This document shows positions 25,710 to 35,295 of a stretch of DNA of 64,000 nt, piece by piece (within the stretch, counting starts at the first letter, position 1; every line of letters starts with the position of its first letter). A model generated the notes under the pieces. The model worked only from the letters and a program-made list of their open reading frames with translations, did not search any database and had not been told where the DNA came from. Position numbers and translations under genes: made by a program. Location of the stretch: contig JAEWJT010000011.1 in assembly GCA_023386345.1 (NCBI GenBank), positions 124,001-188,000 of the forward strand, in the 5' to 3' direction. The DNA is from Bacillota bacterium. GTDB taxonomy: Bacteria > Bacillota > Clostridia > Tissierellales > Sedimentibacteraceae.

Positions 25710-25807
25710 GTATATAACGTGAAACGCATTTCACGTTATGGAAAAATCAAAAAACGATTTTTCATTTCTATTTATGATGCCACAAAGTGGCATAATGAGA
25801 GGATAAT
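25710..25807 (+). repeat. Hairpin/Shine-Dalgarno element, copy 2
   Basis: A hairpin (ACGTGAAACGCATTTCACGT) and a second one (AAAAATCAAAAAACGATTTTT) are followed by TTTATGATGCCACAAAGTGG, CATAATGAGAGG and the subunit B start. The core stem ATGCCAC/GTGGCAT is perfect. Confidence 0.65.
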
Positions 25808-27181
25808 ATGAAAAAAGAATATTTAAAAATAGAACATATTGCAGGTCCTTTAATTGTACTAAACAATGTTAAGGATGTTGCCTATGGTGATGTTGCAGAT
25901 ATTAAAATTAATGATTCTGAGATGAGAAAAGGCAGAGTAATTAAGATAGATGGTGATAAGGTAATATTGCAGGTTTTTGAAGGAACTGCCAATATTGCTA
26001 CTGATAATTCATCAGTAAAATTTACAGGTGAACCTCTGGCTATTCCATTATCAAAGGAAATATTGGGTAGAGCTTTTAACGGTGTTGGGCAGCCAGTAGA
26101 TGGTATGTATCAGATAGTGTCATCTCACAAGGAAAATATCAACGGACGTCCTATAAATCCTGTAGCTCGTAAATATCCAAGAAACTTTATACAAACTGGA
26201 ATATCTTCAATTGATGTACTTATGACACTTATAAGAGGACAGAAGCTACCGATATTTTCTGGAAATGGTATAGCGCATAACGACCTTGCAGTGCAGATAG
26301 TAAAGCAAGCTAAAATTGAGGGAGCTACTAAGGATAATTTCGCCATAGTTTTTGGAGCTATGGGTGCAAGACATGATGATGCTGATTATTTTATCAGAAG
26401 TTTCCAAGAGTCCGGAGTTTTAGACCACGTTGTTATGTATATAAATACAGCGGATGCTCCGATAGTTGAGCGTATCACAACTCCAAAATGCGCATTGACA
26501 GCAGCTGAATATCTTGCATTTGAGTGTGGTATGCACGTTTTGGTAATACTTACAGATATGACCAGCTATGCAGAGGCTCTGCGTGAAATATCATCTGCTA
26601 AAGAAGAAGTTCCTTCACGTAAGGGATATCCCGGATATTTGTACAGCGATTTGTCGACTATATATGAAAGAGCTGGAATGTTAAAATCGAGAGAAGGCTC
26701 TATTACACTTATACCTATATTGACTATGCCAAATGATGATATAACTCATCCAATACCTGACTTGACTGGATTTATAACAGAGGGACAGATTGTTTTAAAC
26801 AGAGAGTTTAACCAAAAGAATATTTATCCTCCTGTTGATATACTGCCTTCCTTGTCAAGACTTATGAAAGACGGTATAGGAGCTGACTACACAAGAGAGG
26901 ATCATGCAGACTTGTCGAGCCAGATATTTGCTGCATATTCAAAGGTTCAGGATGTAAAAAGCTTGGCACAGATTATAGGCGAGGATGATTTAAGCGAGAT
27001 AGATAGATTGTATCTGCAATTCGGCAGAGAGCTTGAAAACAAGTTTATATCACAGGCAGGCGATGAAAATAGAAGCATATCAGAAAGCTTAGACCTAGGC
27101 TGGGAAATACTGTCTATATTACCTGCTGAAGAACTTGACCGTGTTAAGACAGAGCTTATTGAAAAATATTACAGAAAGTAG
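25808..27181 (+). CDS. V-type ATPase subunit B
   Basis: The 457-residue non-catalytic nucleotide-binding subunit has family landmarks: [50 protein letters not shown] and [20 protein letters not shown]. It lacks a true P-loop, as expected. It alternates with subunit A in the head hexamer and the active-site arginine comes from the B side. GAGAGG precedes the ATG. Length is typical. Confidence 0.96.
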   Translation: MKKEYLKIEHIAGPLIVLNNVKDVAYGDVADIKINDSEMRKGRVIKIDGDKVILQVFEGTANIATDNSSVKFTGEPLAIPLSKEILGRAFNGVGQPVDGMYQIVSSHKENINGRPINPVARKYPRNFIQTGISSIDVLMTLIRGQKLPIFSGNGIAHNDLAVQIVKQAKIEGATKDNFAIVFGAMGARHDDADYFIRSFQESGVLDHVVMYINTADAPIVERITTPKCALTAAEYLAFECGMHVLVILTDMTSYAEALREISSAKEEVPSRKGYPGYLYSDLSTIYERAGMLKSREGSITLIPILTMPNDDITHPIPDLTGFITEGQIVLNREFNQKNIYPPVDILPSLSRLMKDGIGADYTREDHADLSSQIFAAYSKVQDVKSLAQIIGEDDLSEIDRLYLQFGRELENKFISQAGDENRSISESLDLGWEILSILPAEELDRVKTELIEKYYRK

Positions 27182-27190
27182 GGATGTATT

Positions 27191-27796
27191 GTGGCTATTT
27201 TAGTAGCACCTACAAAGTCAAACCTGATTAAAGCAAAATCAGCTTTACAGCTTTCAAAAAAAGGCTTTGAGCTATTAGATAAAAAAAGAAATGTTTTAAT
27301 CAAGGAAATGATGGGACTTGTCAACAAATCAAAGGATATTCAAGGAAAGATATATGCTACTATTGAAAAAGCATATGAATCTCTGCAAGTTGCCAACCTT
27401 ATAATGGGTGTCAAGGATGTAGAGGATATATCGTACAGCGTTCCACAGGACGAGTCTTTTGAGCTTCTTTTAAAAAGCGTTATGGGCGTTGATATCCCAA
27501 CTATAAAGTATAATAAAAAAGATATACAGCCAACATATGGATTTTACTACACAAACTCAGCCTTGGATATGACAAGGCAAAATTTTAATGAAGTAAAATA
27601 TAAGATATATGAACTAGCAGAAATTGAAAATTCAATATTTAAGCTAGCAAAGGAAATACAAAAAACCAAGAAAAGAACCAATGCCTTACAGCACATTCAA
27701 ATTCCAAAATATACTGAACAAGTGAAATATATTCAAGAGGTGTTGGAAGAAAAGGAAAGAGAAGATTTTTTCAGACTTAAAAAATTGAAGAAATAA
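27191..27796 (+). CDS. V-type ATPase subunit D (central stalk)
   Basis: The 201-residue rotor shaft starts LVAPTKSNLIKAKSALQLSK, which is the family signature. The two long helices that form the shaft, and a C-terminal TKKRTNALQHIQIPKYTEQVKYI motif, are present. GTG at 27191 is the start, ten bases after subunit B. It is the last gene of the operon and is followed by a terminator. Confidence 0.95.
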   Translation: MAILVAPTKSNLIKAKSALQLSKKGFELLDKKRNVLIKEMMGLVNKSKDIQGKIYATIEKAYESLQVANLIMGVKDVEDISYSVPQDESFELLLKSVMGVDIPTIKYNKKDIQPTYGFYYTNSALDMTRQNFNEVKYKIYELAEIENSIFKLAKEIQKTKKRTNALQHIQIPKYTEQVKYIQEVLEEKEREDFFRLKKLKK

Positions 27797-27798
27797 AT

Positions 27799-27838
27799 AT
27801 AAGCTTCATTTCTATTAGAAATGAAGCTTATTCTTTTA
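27799..27838 (+). terminator. Terminator of the V-type ATPase operon
   Basis: A perfect stem (ATAAGCTTCATTTCT with AGAAATGAAGCTTAT, three-base loop) is followed by TCTTTT just after the subunit D stop. Confidence 0.85.
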
Positions 27839-27863
27839 TAAATTATAATATAGTAAAAAAAAC

Positions 27864-27910
27864 AAACTTCGTAAAAATCTAAATTTAGAAAATTTACGAA
27901 GTTTTAATTT
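27864..27910 (-). terminator. Terminator between convergent genes
   Basis: The stem AACTTCGTAAA/TTTACGAAGTT is followed by a T-rich run in the minus direction (GTTTGTTTTTTTTAC). It lies downstream of the minus-strand SLH gene and may also work on the plus strand. Confidence 0.75.
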
Positions 27911-27925
27911 TATAATGGAAGCATA

Positions 27926-29809
27926 TTATTTTATTATAATGCTTAAGGTATCAAATGTTCCTCCATTGCTATAAGAGCCTAGGCATAAAACATCCATATC
28001 TGGTTTTAAATCAGCAATCCTTAGCTTAGTTCCCATAAGAGTCATTATGACTGTATCAGGATTTAATTTCAAATAAATAATTTCATTTTCATTCAGACTG
28101 TTTTTTATTTGAAGAATTATTACATTCTTCTCCATACTTAAATTGCTTGCATTGTATACATATACAATTTTACCAGTCTGTTCTAGTGACTTTCCTGTTC
28201 CTGCTACTTCCATAGACACTATCTCTGAGCCATCAAGATTTACTTTTACTGCATATCCAACCCTTAGGTCGTATATGCTGGAACTAGCATTAAGAACAGT
28301 AATTCTAGCAGTTTTGCTAAGCTTATATTCTTTTATTTCACCATCATTGCCCTCAAGTTTAATACGATTGCTTACACCTATTGTAATTTCTTTTATAGTA
28401 GCTATAATATCAGCTGAACTAACTACTGATTTTGCATCTATTGCAGTCAGCTTGTCATACTCAGTCTTTATAGTAGCTTCATCTCCAACTCTTAGCTGGT
28501 CAAAGCTAGTAGCAACAGAATTTCTTGTAACATAAGGTTCTTCTACGTATGTATATGTATAAACTTTACCTTCACTATCCTCAAGCGTTAATTTTATAGG
28601 GATAGCAAACTCTATATTTTTAATTTTACCACTTTTAACTTGCAATCTGCTCAGTGAATTTATTTGAGTTACAACATTATCTACCAATCTTATACTTACA
28701 CGGTCATCTTTTTTCAGATTTTTAAACTCTATATTTTTTTCGTCAACAGTTACTATGACATTATCACTAATATTAAATTGTTGATCTTCTCCGTTTTTAT
28801 TAGTTATTGTAAGCTTCATAGGTGGAGTAAATGCAACGTATTTTATTGTGCCGTCTATAGATGTAACAGTAGTGTCCACAACTATTTCTTTAGCAATGCT
28901 ATCCTTTAAATTTATAGTACATTCAACTGCCATGCCTTTTTCAAGCTTTGATAGCTTTGAAATTGTTTTATTAATTTTTATGACAGTACCTTCATTTATA
29001 ACTCTTACCATTTGAGTTGCATCACCACTATTAGGCTTAATTTCTAAATATGATTCTATAGCGCCAATAGTTATTTTTTCAATAGTACCTTTGAATGTTG
29101 AAAATTGTTCAAATTGTCCGAGTTCTGGTTTAATATTATTATTTTTTATGTAATCATACGCTAAACAAACCATTTTAGCTAATTCTTTTCTTTTAATAGG
29201 GTTTCTTGGATTGAAATCCTTATTAGAATCTCCAGAAATTATGCCCTTTTCATAGGCGATATAAACATAAGGTCTATAGTCTGAATTTATTTGATTTGAA
29301 TCGCCAAATGGCAATGAATACAACTTATCTTTTAATTCATCAACCTCTTTTTGCAAACACATAGCTTTTACTATAAATACTGCTATATCTTCCCTTGTTG
29401 CAGATATTTCTAGGGTTTTGTTTGTATATAGGTTTTTAGTTACATTTTCTGTAACGATATTTAAAGCAATAGCCTTTGATAATTCGTTGTATGCCCAGTC
29501 ATTTTTTCCGCCCATTAAATCTTTTAAAAATGGGGAATATTTATTTTCAATTTGCTTTTCCAAATCTGTATCTATTTTATGTAATCTTGATAGCATAAGC
29601 ATAGACTGCAATCTTGTTACGTTTTTATCAGGTCCGAATGTTCCATCATCAAATCCATTTACAAAACCAAGCTCAGCCGCTCTTGTTATAAAATCCTTAG
29701 ACCAGTCATTTGGCAAGTCCTTAAACGTAACTGCATTAACAGTCCCAATAAGTACAAAGCATAGCAGCAAGCTAATTGAGACAATCCTATATAATTTGTT
29801 CATTTTCAT
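27926..29809 (-). CDS. SLH-domain surface protein with S1/KOW-like repeats
   Basis: The 627-residue secreted protein starts with a signal peptide (LYRIVSISLLLCFVLIGTVNA). Three SLH repeats follow (DFITRAAELGFVNGFDDGTF, AYNELSKAIALNIVTENV, AYEKGIISGDSNKDFNPRNP). The rest is a chain of small beta domains with regularly spaced GTIEKITIG, GTIKYVAF and GKIKNIEF units. This fits a cell-wall-bound protein with repeated beta-barrel modules; no enzyme site is visible. ATG at 29809 is chosen since GGAGG is six bases upstream; the ATG at 29821 overlaps it. It is the last gene of an operon with the GGDEF gene. Confidence 0.85.
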   Translation of the reverse strand: MKMNKLYRIVSISLLLCFVLIGTVNAVTFKDLPNDWSKDFITRAAELGFVNGFDDGTFGPDKNVTRLQSMLMLSRLHKIDTDLEKQIENKYSPFLKDLMGGKNDWAYNELSKAIALNIVTENVTKNLYTNKTLEISATREDIAVFIVKAMCLQKEVDELKDKLYSLPFGDSNQINSDYRPYVYIAYEKGIISGDSNKDFNPRNPIKRKELAKMVCLAYDYIKNNNIKPELGQFEQFSTFKGTIEKITIGAIESYLEIKPNSGDATQMVRVINEGTVIKINKTISKLSKLEKGMAVECTINLKDSIAKEIVVDTTVTSIDGTIKYVAFTPPMKLTITNKNGEDQQFNISDNVIVTVDEKNIEFKNLKKDDRVSIRLVDNVVTQINSLSRLQVKSGKIKNIEFAIPIKLTLEDSEGKVYTYTYVEEPYVTRNSVATSFDQLRVGDEATIKTEYDKLTAIDAKSVVSSADIIATIKEITIGVSNRIKLEGNDGEIKEYKLSKTARITVLNASSSIYDLRVGYAVKVNLDGSEIVSMEVAGTGKSLEQTGKIVYVYNASNLSMEKNVIILQIKNSLNENEIIYLKLNPDTVIMTLMGTKLRIADLKPDMDVLCLGSYSNGGTFDTLSIIIK

Positions 29810-29821
29810 AAATTCCTCCAT

Positions 29822-30673
29822 TTAAATAAATTTTCTATGTTTATTTTTAAATTCATACATTTTTACATCACTCAATTCAAAGATTTCCTCTGTATTGAGA
29901 CTTGTTTTTGTAGGCACATATATTATACCATAACTGATTGAAAGAGTGTAATCTTTTTTTATCTCAAGCAGCTTATGCCTAATTTTTTTCATTTTTTCTT
30001 TTGATGATTTGTCACCACGATTTTTAAATATAATAACAAACTCGTCTCCTGCTACTCGGCAAAAAATATCACTTGCCTTGATAGTATCTTTTACAGTTTT
30101 CGCTACCAAATTAATGTATTCATCACCTGTACAGTGCCCAAATTTATCATTTACCTTTTTTAGCTGGTCAATATCTATCATGGCAAATGAAAAATCTTCA
30201 TGGCTTGCAAGCAATTTGTTTACATAATCTTTACAATATCTTCTGTTATATATTCCTGTAAGTTCATCAGTGTATGATTTTTCCTCTAAGACTGCCCTTC
30301 TTTCTCGCAATTGCTGTATCATTATATTAAATGAGTCGGACAACTTTCCCATAAATCTCATTTTTTGACTATAATCACCACTTGCAACCTGCTCAGCTTG
30401 CCAAGCTATATGGCTCATAACAGCATGCAGCTCCTTTAAATATCCTGATAGAAAATTATTTCTACTAGGCGGAACAGCATCTAAATTACCTTGACTAAGC
30501 TCACTTAAAAATCTATTCGACTCTAAAAGGCACATTGAAAGATAATAAATAGAATCCTGAAGATTGTTAATTTCTTCTGAGGTGCTATCTAATTTGTCAG
30601 ATGTTTTTAATGGTTTGTTCAAACTTATGTCTTGTATTTGTTTATTAAGCAAGTCTATGATGTATTTTTCCAT
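29822..30673 (-). CDS. GGDEF-domain diguanylate cyclase-like protein
   Basis: The 283-residue protein has an N-terminal helical region including a HAMP-like linker (WQAEQVASGDYSQKMRFMGK, no transmembrane segment). A GGDEF domain follows from about 125, with SYTDELTGIYNRRY, AMIDIDQLKKVNDKFGH and the active motif AGDEF near 205-210. AGDEF is one of the accepted variants for c-di-GMP synthesis. The product-inhibition site five residues upstream reads KASD instead of RxxD, so feedback control is probably weak. It is cytoplasmic. It lies ten bases after the V4R gene and touches the SLH gene, so it likely reports a V4R-sensed signal. Confidence 0.88.
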   Translation of the reverse strand: MEKYIIDLLNKQIQDISLNKPLKTSDKLDSTSEEINNLQDSIYYLSMCLLESNRFLSELSQGNLDAVPPSRNNFLSGYLKELHAVMSHIAWQAEQVASGDYSQKMRFMGKLSDSFNIMIQQLRERRAVLEEKSYTDELTGIYNRRYCKDYVNKLLASHEDFSFAMIDIDQLKKVNDKFGHCTGDEYINLVAKTVKDTIKASDIFCRVAGDEFVIIFKNRGDKSSKEKMKKIRHKLLEIKKDYTLSISYGIIYVPTKTSLNTEEIFELSDVKMYEFKNKHRKFI

Positions 30674-30683
30674 GTATTATTCC

Positions 30684-31235
30684 TCAGTTTTGGTTCTTTA
30701 CATATCCTTCAAACCGGCATACTCTGGCACCTGTCGCCCAGCAGTCAATTTCCTCTACATGATATTCTTTTTTTGTATATACTTCTAATATACCAGCTAA
30801 AAATCCTTCGTCATAGCTACATACAGTTTCACCTGTTACAGGAAGCCCTGAACAGTCTAAGTCCTCTGCTATAGTAAGTCTTATATCACCAGTGGATTGG
30901 TTGAATTCTTCAATTCTTAATATACCGATGCGATTTTTTTCTAAAATATCACGCAAATGCGATAAGAATTCATTTATAGGAAGATTTATGTTAAGAACGT
31001 TGTTTGCTAATTCAATGCCAGATATTTTTCCAGCATTACGAAGAATTTCAGCTGCCTTTATTTTCCCAAATTGATTAGTAAGCTCTGTTCTCATTGCAAA
31101 CTCAAAAAGTCTGTATGCAAAAACAGGCATATAAGGTCCCAAATTTTTTCTACCTTCTTCAATATTCCCTACAGGCTCCCATGAGAATTTATATTTGCTG
31201 AAATTCATTTTAGGTAATTCAGACATTGTAAACAC
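30684..31235 (-). CDS. V4R-domain sensor protein
   Basis: The 183-residue protein ends with a V4R (vinyl 4-reductase-like) domain, with a cysteine-bearing tail (VCSYDEGFLAGILEVY then CWATGARVCRFEG). The V4R fold binds small hydrophobic ligands; its Cys residues may bind a metal. The N-terminal 110 residues (PYMPVFAYRLFEFAMRTEL) resemble the helical part of the same superfamily. It starts the operon with the GGDEF and SLH genes, so it is a probable sensory partner of the cyclase. Ligand unknown. Confidence 0.75.
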   Translation of the reverse strand: MFTMSELPKMNFSKYKFSWEPVGNIEEGRKNLGPYMPVFAYRLFEFAMRTELTNQFGKIKAAEILRNAGKISGIELANNVLNINLPINEFLSHLRDILEKNRIGILRIEEFNQSTGDIRLTIAEDLDCSGLPVTGETVCSYDEGFLAGILEVYTKKEYHVEEIDCWATGARVCRFEGYVKNQN

Positions 31236-31277
31236 TATCCTTTCTTTAAATTCTATAAATACAATTCTATAAATACT

Positions 31278-31306
31278 AGATTACTATATATGACAAAAAA
31301 AGTCAA
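31278..31306 (-). promoter_or_regulatory. Promoter of the V4R-GGDEF-SLH operon
   Basis: On the minus strand TTGACT and TAATCT are separated by 17 bases. The -35 box lies inside the 3' arm of the upstream terminator stem. Confidence 0.5.
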
Positions 31307-31349
31307 TGTTTTGTTATAAAAATGCAGAAATTTACAAAAAACATTGACT
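31294..31349 (-). terminator. Terminator of the ABC exporter operon
   Basis: On the minus strand AGTCAATGTTTT pairs with AAAACATTGACT, 25 bases apart, and is followed by seven T. Confidence 0.75.
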
Positions 31350-31380
31350 GATTATTTATATTAATATTTATATGTTAATT

Positions 31381-33252
31381 CTAGGAGTTAGCATTTGCTA
31401 CATAATATTGTGCCTGAGCGTTCCATAAATTTGCATATAACATATTTTCATTTTGCATAAGCTCATCATGGCTGCCTCTTTGAATTATTTCTCCTTTATC
31501 AAATACAATTATATCGTCGCAGAACCTACAGCTGCTCATTCTATGTGATATATAGATACTGGTTTTATCCTTGACAAGCTCATTGAATTTTGAATATATT
31601 TCATATTCGCTAATCGGGTCAAGTGCAGCAGTTGGTTCATCAAGTATGACAAATGGCGCATTCTTGTATAAGGCTCTTGCTATTGCAATTTTTTGGGCTT
31701 CTCCACCGCTTATTTCAACTCCACCCTCGTCATATTTGTATAAAGGAGTTTTGAGCTTTTCTGGCATTTTCTCAACTCTATCCTTTATACCTGCTAATTC
31801 AATACATTTCCAAACTTTCTCCACATCAGCCATTGTGCTTGAAGCGACATTTTGCTCAAGAGGAAAGGCAAATAATTTGAAATCTTGGAAAACTACTCCG
31901 AAAAGGCTTAAGTATTCAAGGTAGTTATATTTTTTTATATCAATGCCATTTAGGGTTATATAGCCCTCTGTTGGGTCATAAAGCCTGCATAAAAGCTTGA
32001 TAAATGTTGTCTTGCCAGCACCATTTCTACCTACAACAGCCATCTTATTTTTTAGGATAAGCTTGCAAGATACATGTTCGAGCACCTTTTCATCTTGCCC
32101 TGGATATTTAAAGGATACATCATGAAACTCTATCTCATAAACATTGTCATTTCTTTTTTCTATAGGGATAGTTCCAGTATATCGTTCATTTTTAATTTCC
32201 ATAAATTCATTGTAATATTTTAAATAATCACATTGGAGTCCAATCTCGCCATTAAATCTTATGAAATTGCTGATAGCAGAATTAAGTTGAGAAATAGATC
32301 CTATATATTTTGTCAATGCTCCTATACTTATTGCATTTGCTAAAACCTTTAGTATAACAAAGATATATGCAAAGAAAACTGAAAATCCTGATATTAATGA
32401 TTCGGTATATTCTTTCTTTTTAAATAATGAAAACATCTCCGGCCATATGGTTTTAGATGAAAATGAAAGGCGATCTTTCTCTTCCTTTTCTATCAAAGCG
32501 CTCATATCAAATATACGTATAAATGTACCCATTGAAAAATTTAAGATTATTTGATTAAAGAAGTACGAAAAGCGTTTCTCAGTTTTCATTTGCTTTTCAA
32601 ATATAACTAATTGTTTTTCATTAAGGTGTTTAGCTAAAGAAACATTTGTATTGGCATTTATAAGGAAAAAAGCAAGCAATATGATAAATGATACGGGAAT
32701 AGAACCTGCAATGTTTAAAAATGCACTTTCGCCGCTTGGGATACTTAAGCATAAGCTAAAAACCATAATTATTCCTGTAATTATAGATATAACTGACTCA
32801 AGCAATAAACCATAATTAGTTATTAAATTTCCAAATCCTCCTTGATGCTGCATTGAGAAATTAGCAGAATGTATAGATTCTAAGGTTTTTGGTATTTCAA
32901 GAGTTTCATAATCAAGCTCTAATGAATGCTTGCATATCAGCAGTTGAACATATTGATGTACCTTAACTGATTTGCTGGAGCATATTTGCTTTAAAGCGTC
33001 TGATATAATTCCAAATACAAAGTTTCCTGCAATCAAAGTTATAGTTAAAATAATCGTCAGATTAAAATCTTTGCCTATGATTGAATCAATTATATATGCA
33101 GATAAAAAAATATTTATATAAGGATACAAAGATTTTAAAATCGAGTTTAATATAAACAAAGGTATAGCAGAGGAATCAGCCCTATGCAATAATTTCAAGG
33201 TTTTTAATCCGATTTTATGGAAGGATAAGGAATTCAATAGGTTTTTAAACAT
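31381..33252 (-). CDS. ABC exporter, fused permease-ATPase (second of pair)
   Basis: The 623-residue half-transporter has about six transmembrane helices in residues 20-330 and a C-terminal ATPase. Walker A is GRNGAGKTT, the signature is SGGEAQKIAIARAL, Walker B is FVILDEPTAALDP, and the H-loop is in YISHRMSS. It overlaps the upstream exporter gene by eight bases, so the pair probably forms a heterodimeric exporter. Both lie downstream of an AgrC/AgrA-like system, a context common for peptide or bacteriocin export and immunity. AGGAGG precedes the ATG. Confidence 0.88.
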   Translation of the reverse strand: MFKNLLNSLSFHKIGLKTLKLLHRADSSAIPLFILNSILKSLYPYINIFLSAYIIDSIIGKDFNLTIILTITLIAGNFVFGIISDALKQICSSKSVKVHQYVQLLICKHSLELDYETLEIPKTLESIHSANFSMQHQGGFGNLITNYGLLLESVISIITGIIMVFSLCLSIPSGESAFLNIAGSIPVSFIILLAFFLINANTNVSLAKHLNEKQLVIFEKQMKTEKRFSYFFNQIILNFSMGTFIRIFDMSALIEKEEKDRLSFSSKTIWPEMFSLFKKKEYTESLISGFSVFFAYIFVILKVLANAISIGALTKYIGSISQLNSAISNFIRFNGEIGLQCDYLKYYNEFMEIKNERYTGTIPIEKRNDNVYEIEFHDVSFKYPGQDEKVLEHVSCKLILKNKMAVVGRNGAGKTTFIKLLCRLYDPTEGYITLNGIDIKKYNYLEYLSLFGVVFQDFKLFAFPLEQNVASSTMADVEKVWKCIELAGIKDRVEKMPEKLKTPLYKYDEGGVEISGGEAQKIAIARALYKNAPFVILDEPTAALDPISEYEIYSKFNELVKDKTSIYISHRMSSCRFCDDIIVFDKGEIIQRGSHDELMQNENMLYANLWNAQAQYYVANANS

Positions 33253-35050
33253 CTTGTACTACCTCCTTTTGATAATAGTGTGCTTGTATTTCAAACATTT
33301 TTGCATATTCGCCGCCTAAACTTATAAGCTCATCATGAGTTCCATCTTCTACTATTTTTCCGTTTTTCATGAAGAGTATCCTGTCACAAAAGCGTGTTGA
33401 GCTTAGTCTGTGAGATATGAATATACTTGTTTTTCCACCTATCAATGTGTTGTATTTTTCATACATTTCGCTTTCTGCTATAGGGTCAAGGGCAGCAGTA
33501 GGCTCATCTAAAATTAGAACAGGGCTGTCCTTATACAAAGCTCTTGCCAGCATAAGCTTTTGCATTTCTCCTCCGGAAAGCTCAATACCATCAAATATTT
33601 TGAGCAGATTTGTTTCTTCTTTATCTGGAAGAGCGGATATTTTTTCACTAAGCCCTGCTAATTCAATACATTTAGCTAGTTTTATATAATCTATATTTTC
33701 ATTAAAGGTGCAGGCTATATTTTGAGCTATTGTGTAAGCGAGTGGAAATATGTCTTGAAAAATAACGCTGAATACTTTGTAATGGTCTAATATATTTATA
33801 TCCTTAGAGTTGATATTGTCAATATAAAGATTTCCACTATTTGGCTGATATAAGCCGCACAGTATTTTTACAAGTGTTGTTTTTCCAGCTCCGTTTGCAC
33901 CAACTAAAGCAATTTTTTCTCCTTTTTTAATCGTTAAATTCAGATTTTTAAGTATAGTTTCATCTGAATCAGGATATTTAAAGCTTACATCTTCAAGGCT
34001 TAACTCGTAGGTTTTGTTTTCAGAAAGCTTTTTACCTTCGCCACGATTACTGAATTCTTCACATCTTATATAGTCTAAATAATTTTGAACATGAATATTA
34101 TTTTTCTGCATATATGTAAACTGTTTAAATGCTGCATTTATAAAGCCGCCAATACCCAAAACAAAGCCAAGGTATAAGGTGAATGCTGCTATATCCATAT
34201 TATTATTTATAACATTGTACAAAAGATATCCATATATAACAGCATTTTGTATGAGGGAAATAAACCGTTCAAGCAAGTCAATAAAAAAATATCTTCTAAA
34301 CTCTTTGATATTCCACGACATATACAAATGTAATAAGTTGTGATATAAGTCAATAAACCAGTTTTGTATTGTATAAAGTCTTATATCCTTACCGTTTTTT
34401 AAATCAATAGAGTTTAGTTTTAAATAATTTATTTTTTTATAGATTTCTGCTTTTCTTTCTTCATTCTTAGTTAACCACTTTATATTTAATGAGTGGGCAA
34501 TCATGCTGAGTGTAGGAGCAACAACGAGCAACAGCATTATCCAAATATTTAATCTGGCTATGAAAAAAGTATATAATATCAATAGTATTATATTGATAAT
34601 AAAATCTCTTGGACCTGTTATTAAGGCTGGAAAACCAATATCATCATTAGCAAATGTAGCATCAAGAGCTTTTTCAATTTCTGTTTTCTTTTGCTGAGTA
34701 TCAACGTTAATAAAATCAGTTGTCAGTATCTTATGGCTAATAATCATTCCGGAGTTTAATCTATGCGCAAATATTGAGACTTTCAAATTCAAATGCAGCA
34801 CCATAATTAAATAATTTAGTATAAGCAGTAACAAGGCATAAGACATAATAATTAACAAGACATGAAGAAAATACACCTTATTGACTAAGAGCCATACCAC
34901 GGTTCCGGGAAGAGAGGTTGTCAAAAATGGTGTTATGACAGATATAATAATCATGCAAAAAGTTAGGATATATATTTTAGTTTCTCCAAATTCTCCTGCT
35001 GTCTTCCAAGTATAGATTATGTTTTTTAATAAAGAATTTTTGTTTTTCAT
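33245..35050 (-). CDS. ABC exporter, fused permease-ATPase (first of pair)
   Basis: The 601-residue protein has the same layout as its partner: six helices, then Walker A GANGAGKTT, signature SGGEMQKLMLARAL, Walker B VLILDEPTAALDP and ISHRLSS. The Q-loop region VIFQDIFPLAYT is intact, so both ATPase halves look active. No peptidase C39 domain is present, so leader cleavage is not indicated. AAGGAA precedes the ATG. A TATAAT on the minus strand (35144-35149) is a possible promoter in the spacer that separates it from the sensor kinase gene. Confidence 0.88.
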   Translation of the reverse strand: MKNKNSLLKNIIYTWKTAGEFGETKIYILTFCMIIISVITPFLTTSLPGTVVWLLVNKVYFLHVLLIIMSYALLLLILNYLIMVLHLNLKVSIFAHRLNSGMIISHKILTTDFINVDTQQKKTEIEKALDATFANDDIGFPALITGPRDFIINIILLILYTFFIARLNIWIMLLLVVAPTLSMIAHSLNIKWLTKNEERKAEIYKKINYLKLNSIDLKNGKDIRLYTIQNWFIDLYHNLLHLYMSWNIKEFRRYFFIDLLERFISLIQNAVIYGYLLYNVINNNMDIAAFTLYLGFVLGIGGFINAAFKQFTYMQKNNIHVQNYLDYIRCEEFSNRGEGKKLSENKTYELSLEDVSFKYPDSDETILKNLNLTIKKGEKIALVGANGAGKTTLVKILCGLYQPNSGNLYIDNINSKDINILDHYKVFSVIFQDIFPLAYTIAQNIACTFNENIDYIKLAKCIELAGLSEKISALPDKEETNLLKIFDGIELSGGEMQKLMLARALYKDSPVLILDEPTAALDPIAESEMYEKYNTLIGGKTSIFISHRLSSTRFCDRILFMKNGKIVEDGTHDELISLGGEYAKMFEIQAHYYQKEVVQDV

Positions 35051-35167
35051 TTAACTAGATTTCCTTCTCTAATAGTTTATAGTTTTGAAAATAAGGATGG
35101 AATAGTTGGTCTTGTCTATCCTTGTTTCATTTAACTTAATACCATTATACTAATAAAAAGCTTATAT

Positions 35168-35206
35168 AAAAAAATCATGCACGAATTGTATTAAATTGTG
35201 CATGAA
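35168..35206 (-). terminator. Terminator of the two-component system genes
   Basis: On the minus strand TCATGCACAATT pairs with AATTCGTGCATGA and is followed by TTTTTTT. It separates the signalling genes from the exporter genes. Confidence 0.8.
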
Positions 35207-35295
35207 ATGTAAATTAATCAAAATAAGTGTTATATTGATTTTAGTTTTAAATGACTTGAGCAAGCTTAGAATATACAATAACAGAAAATAATAAT

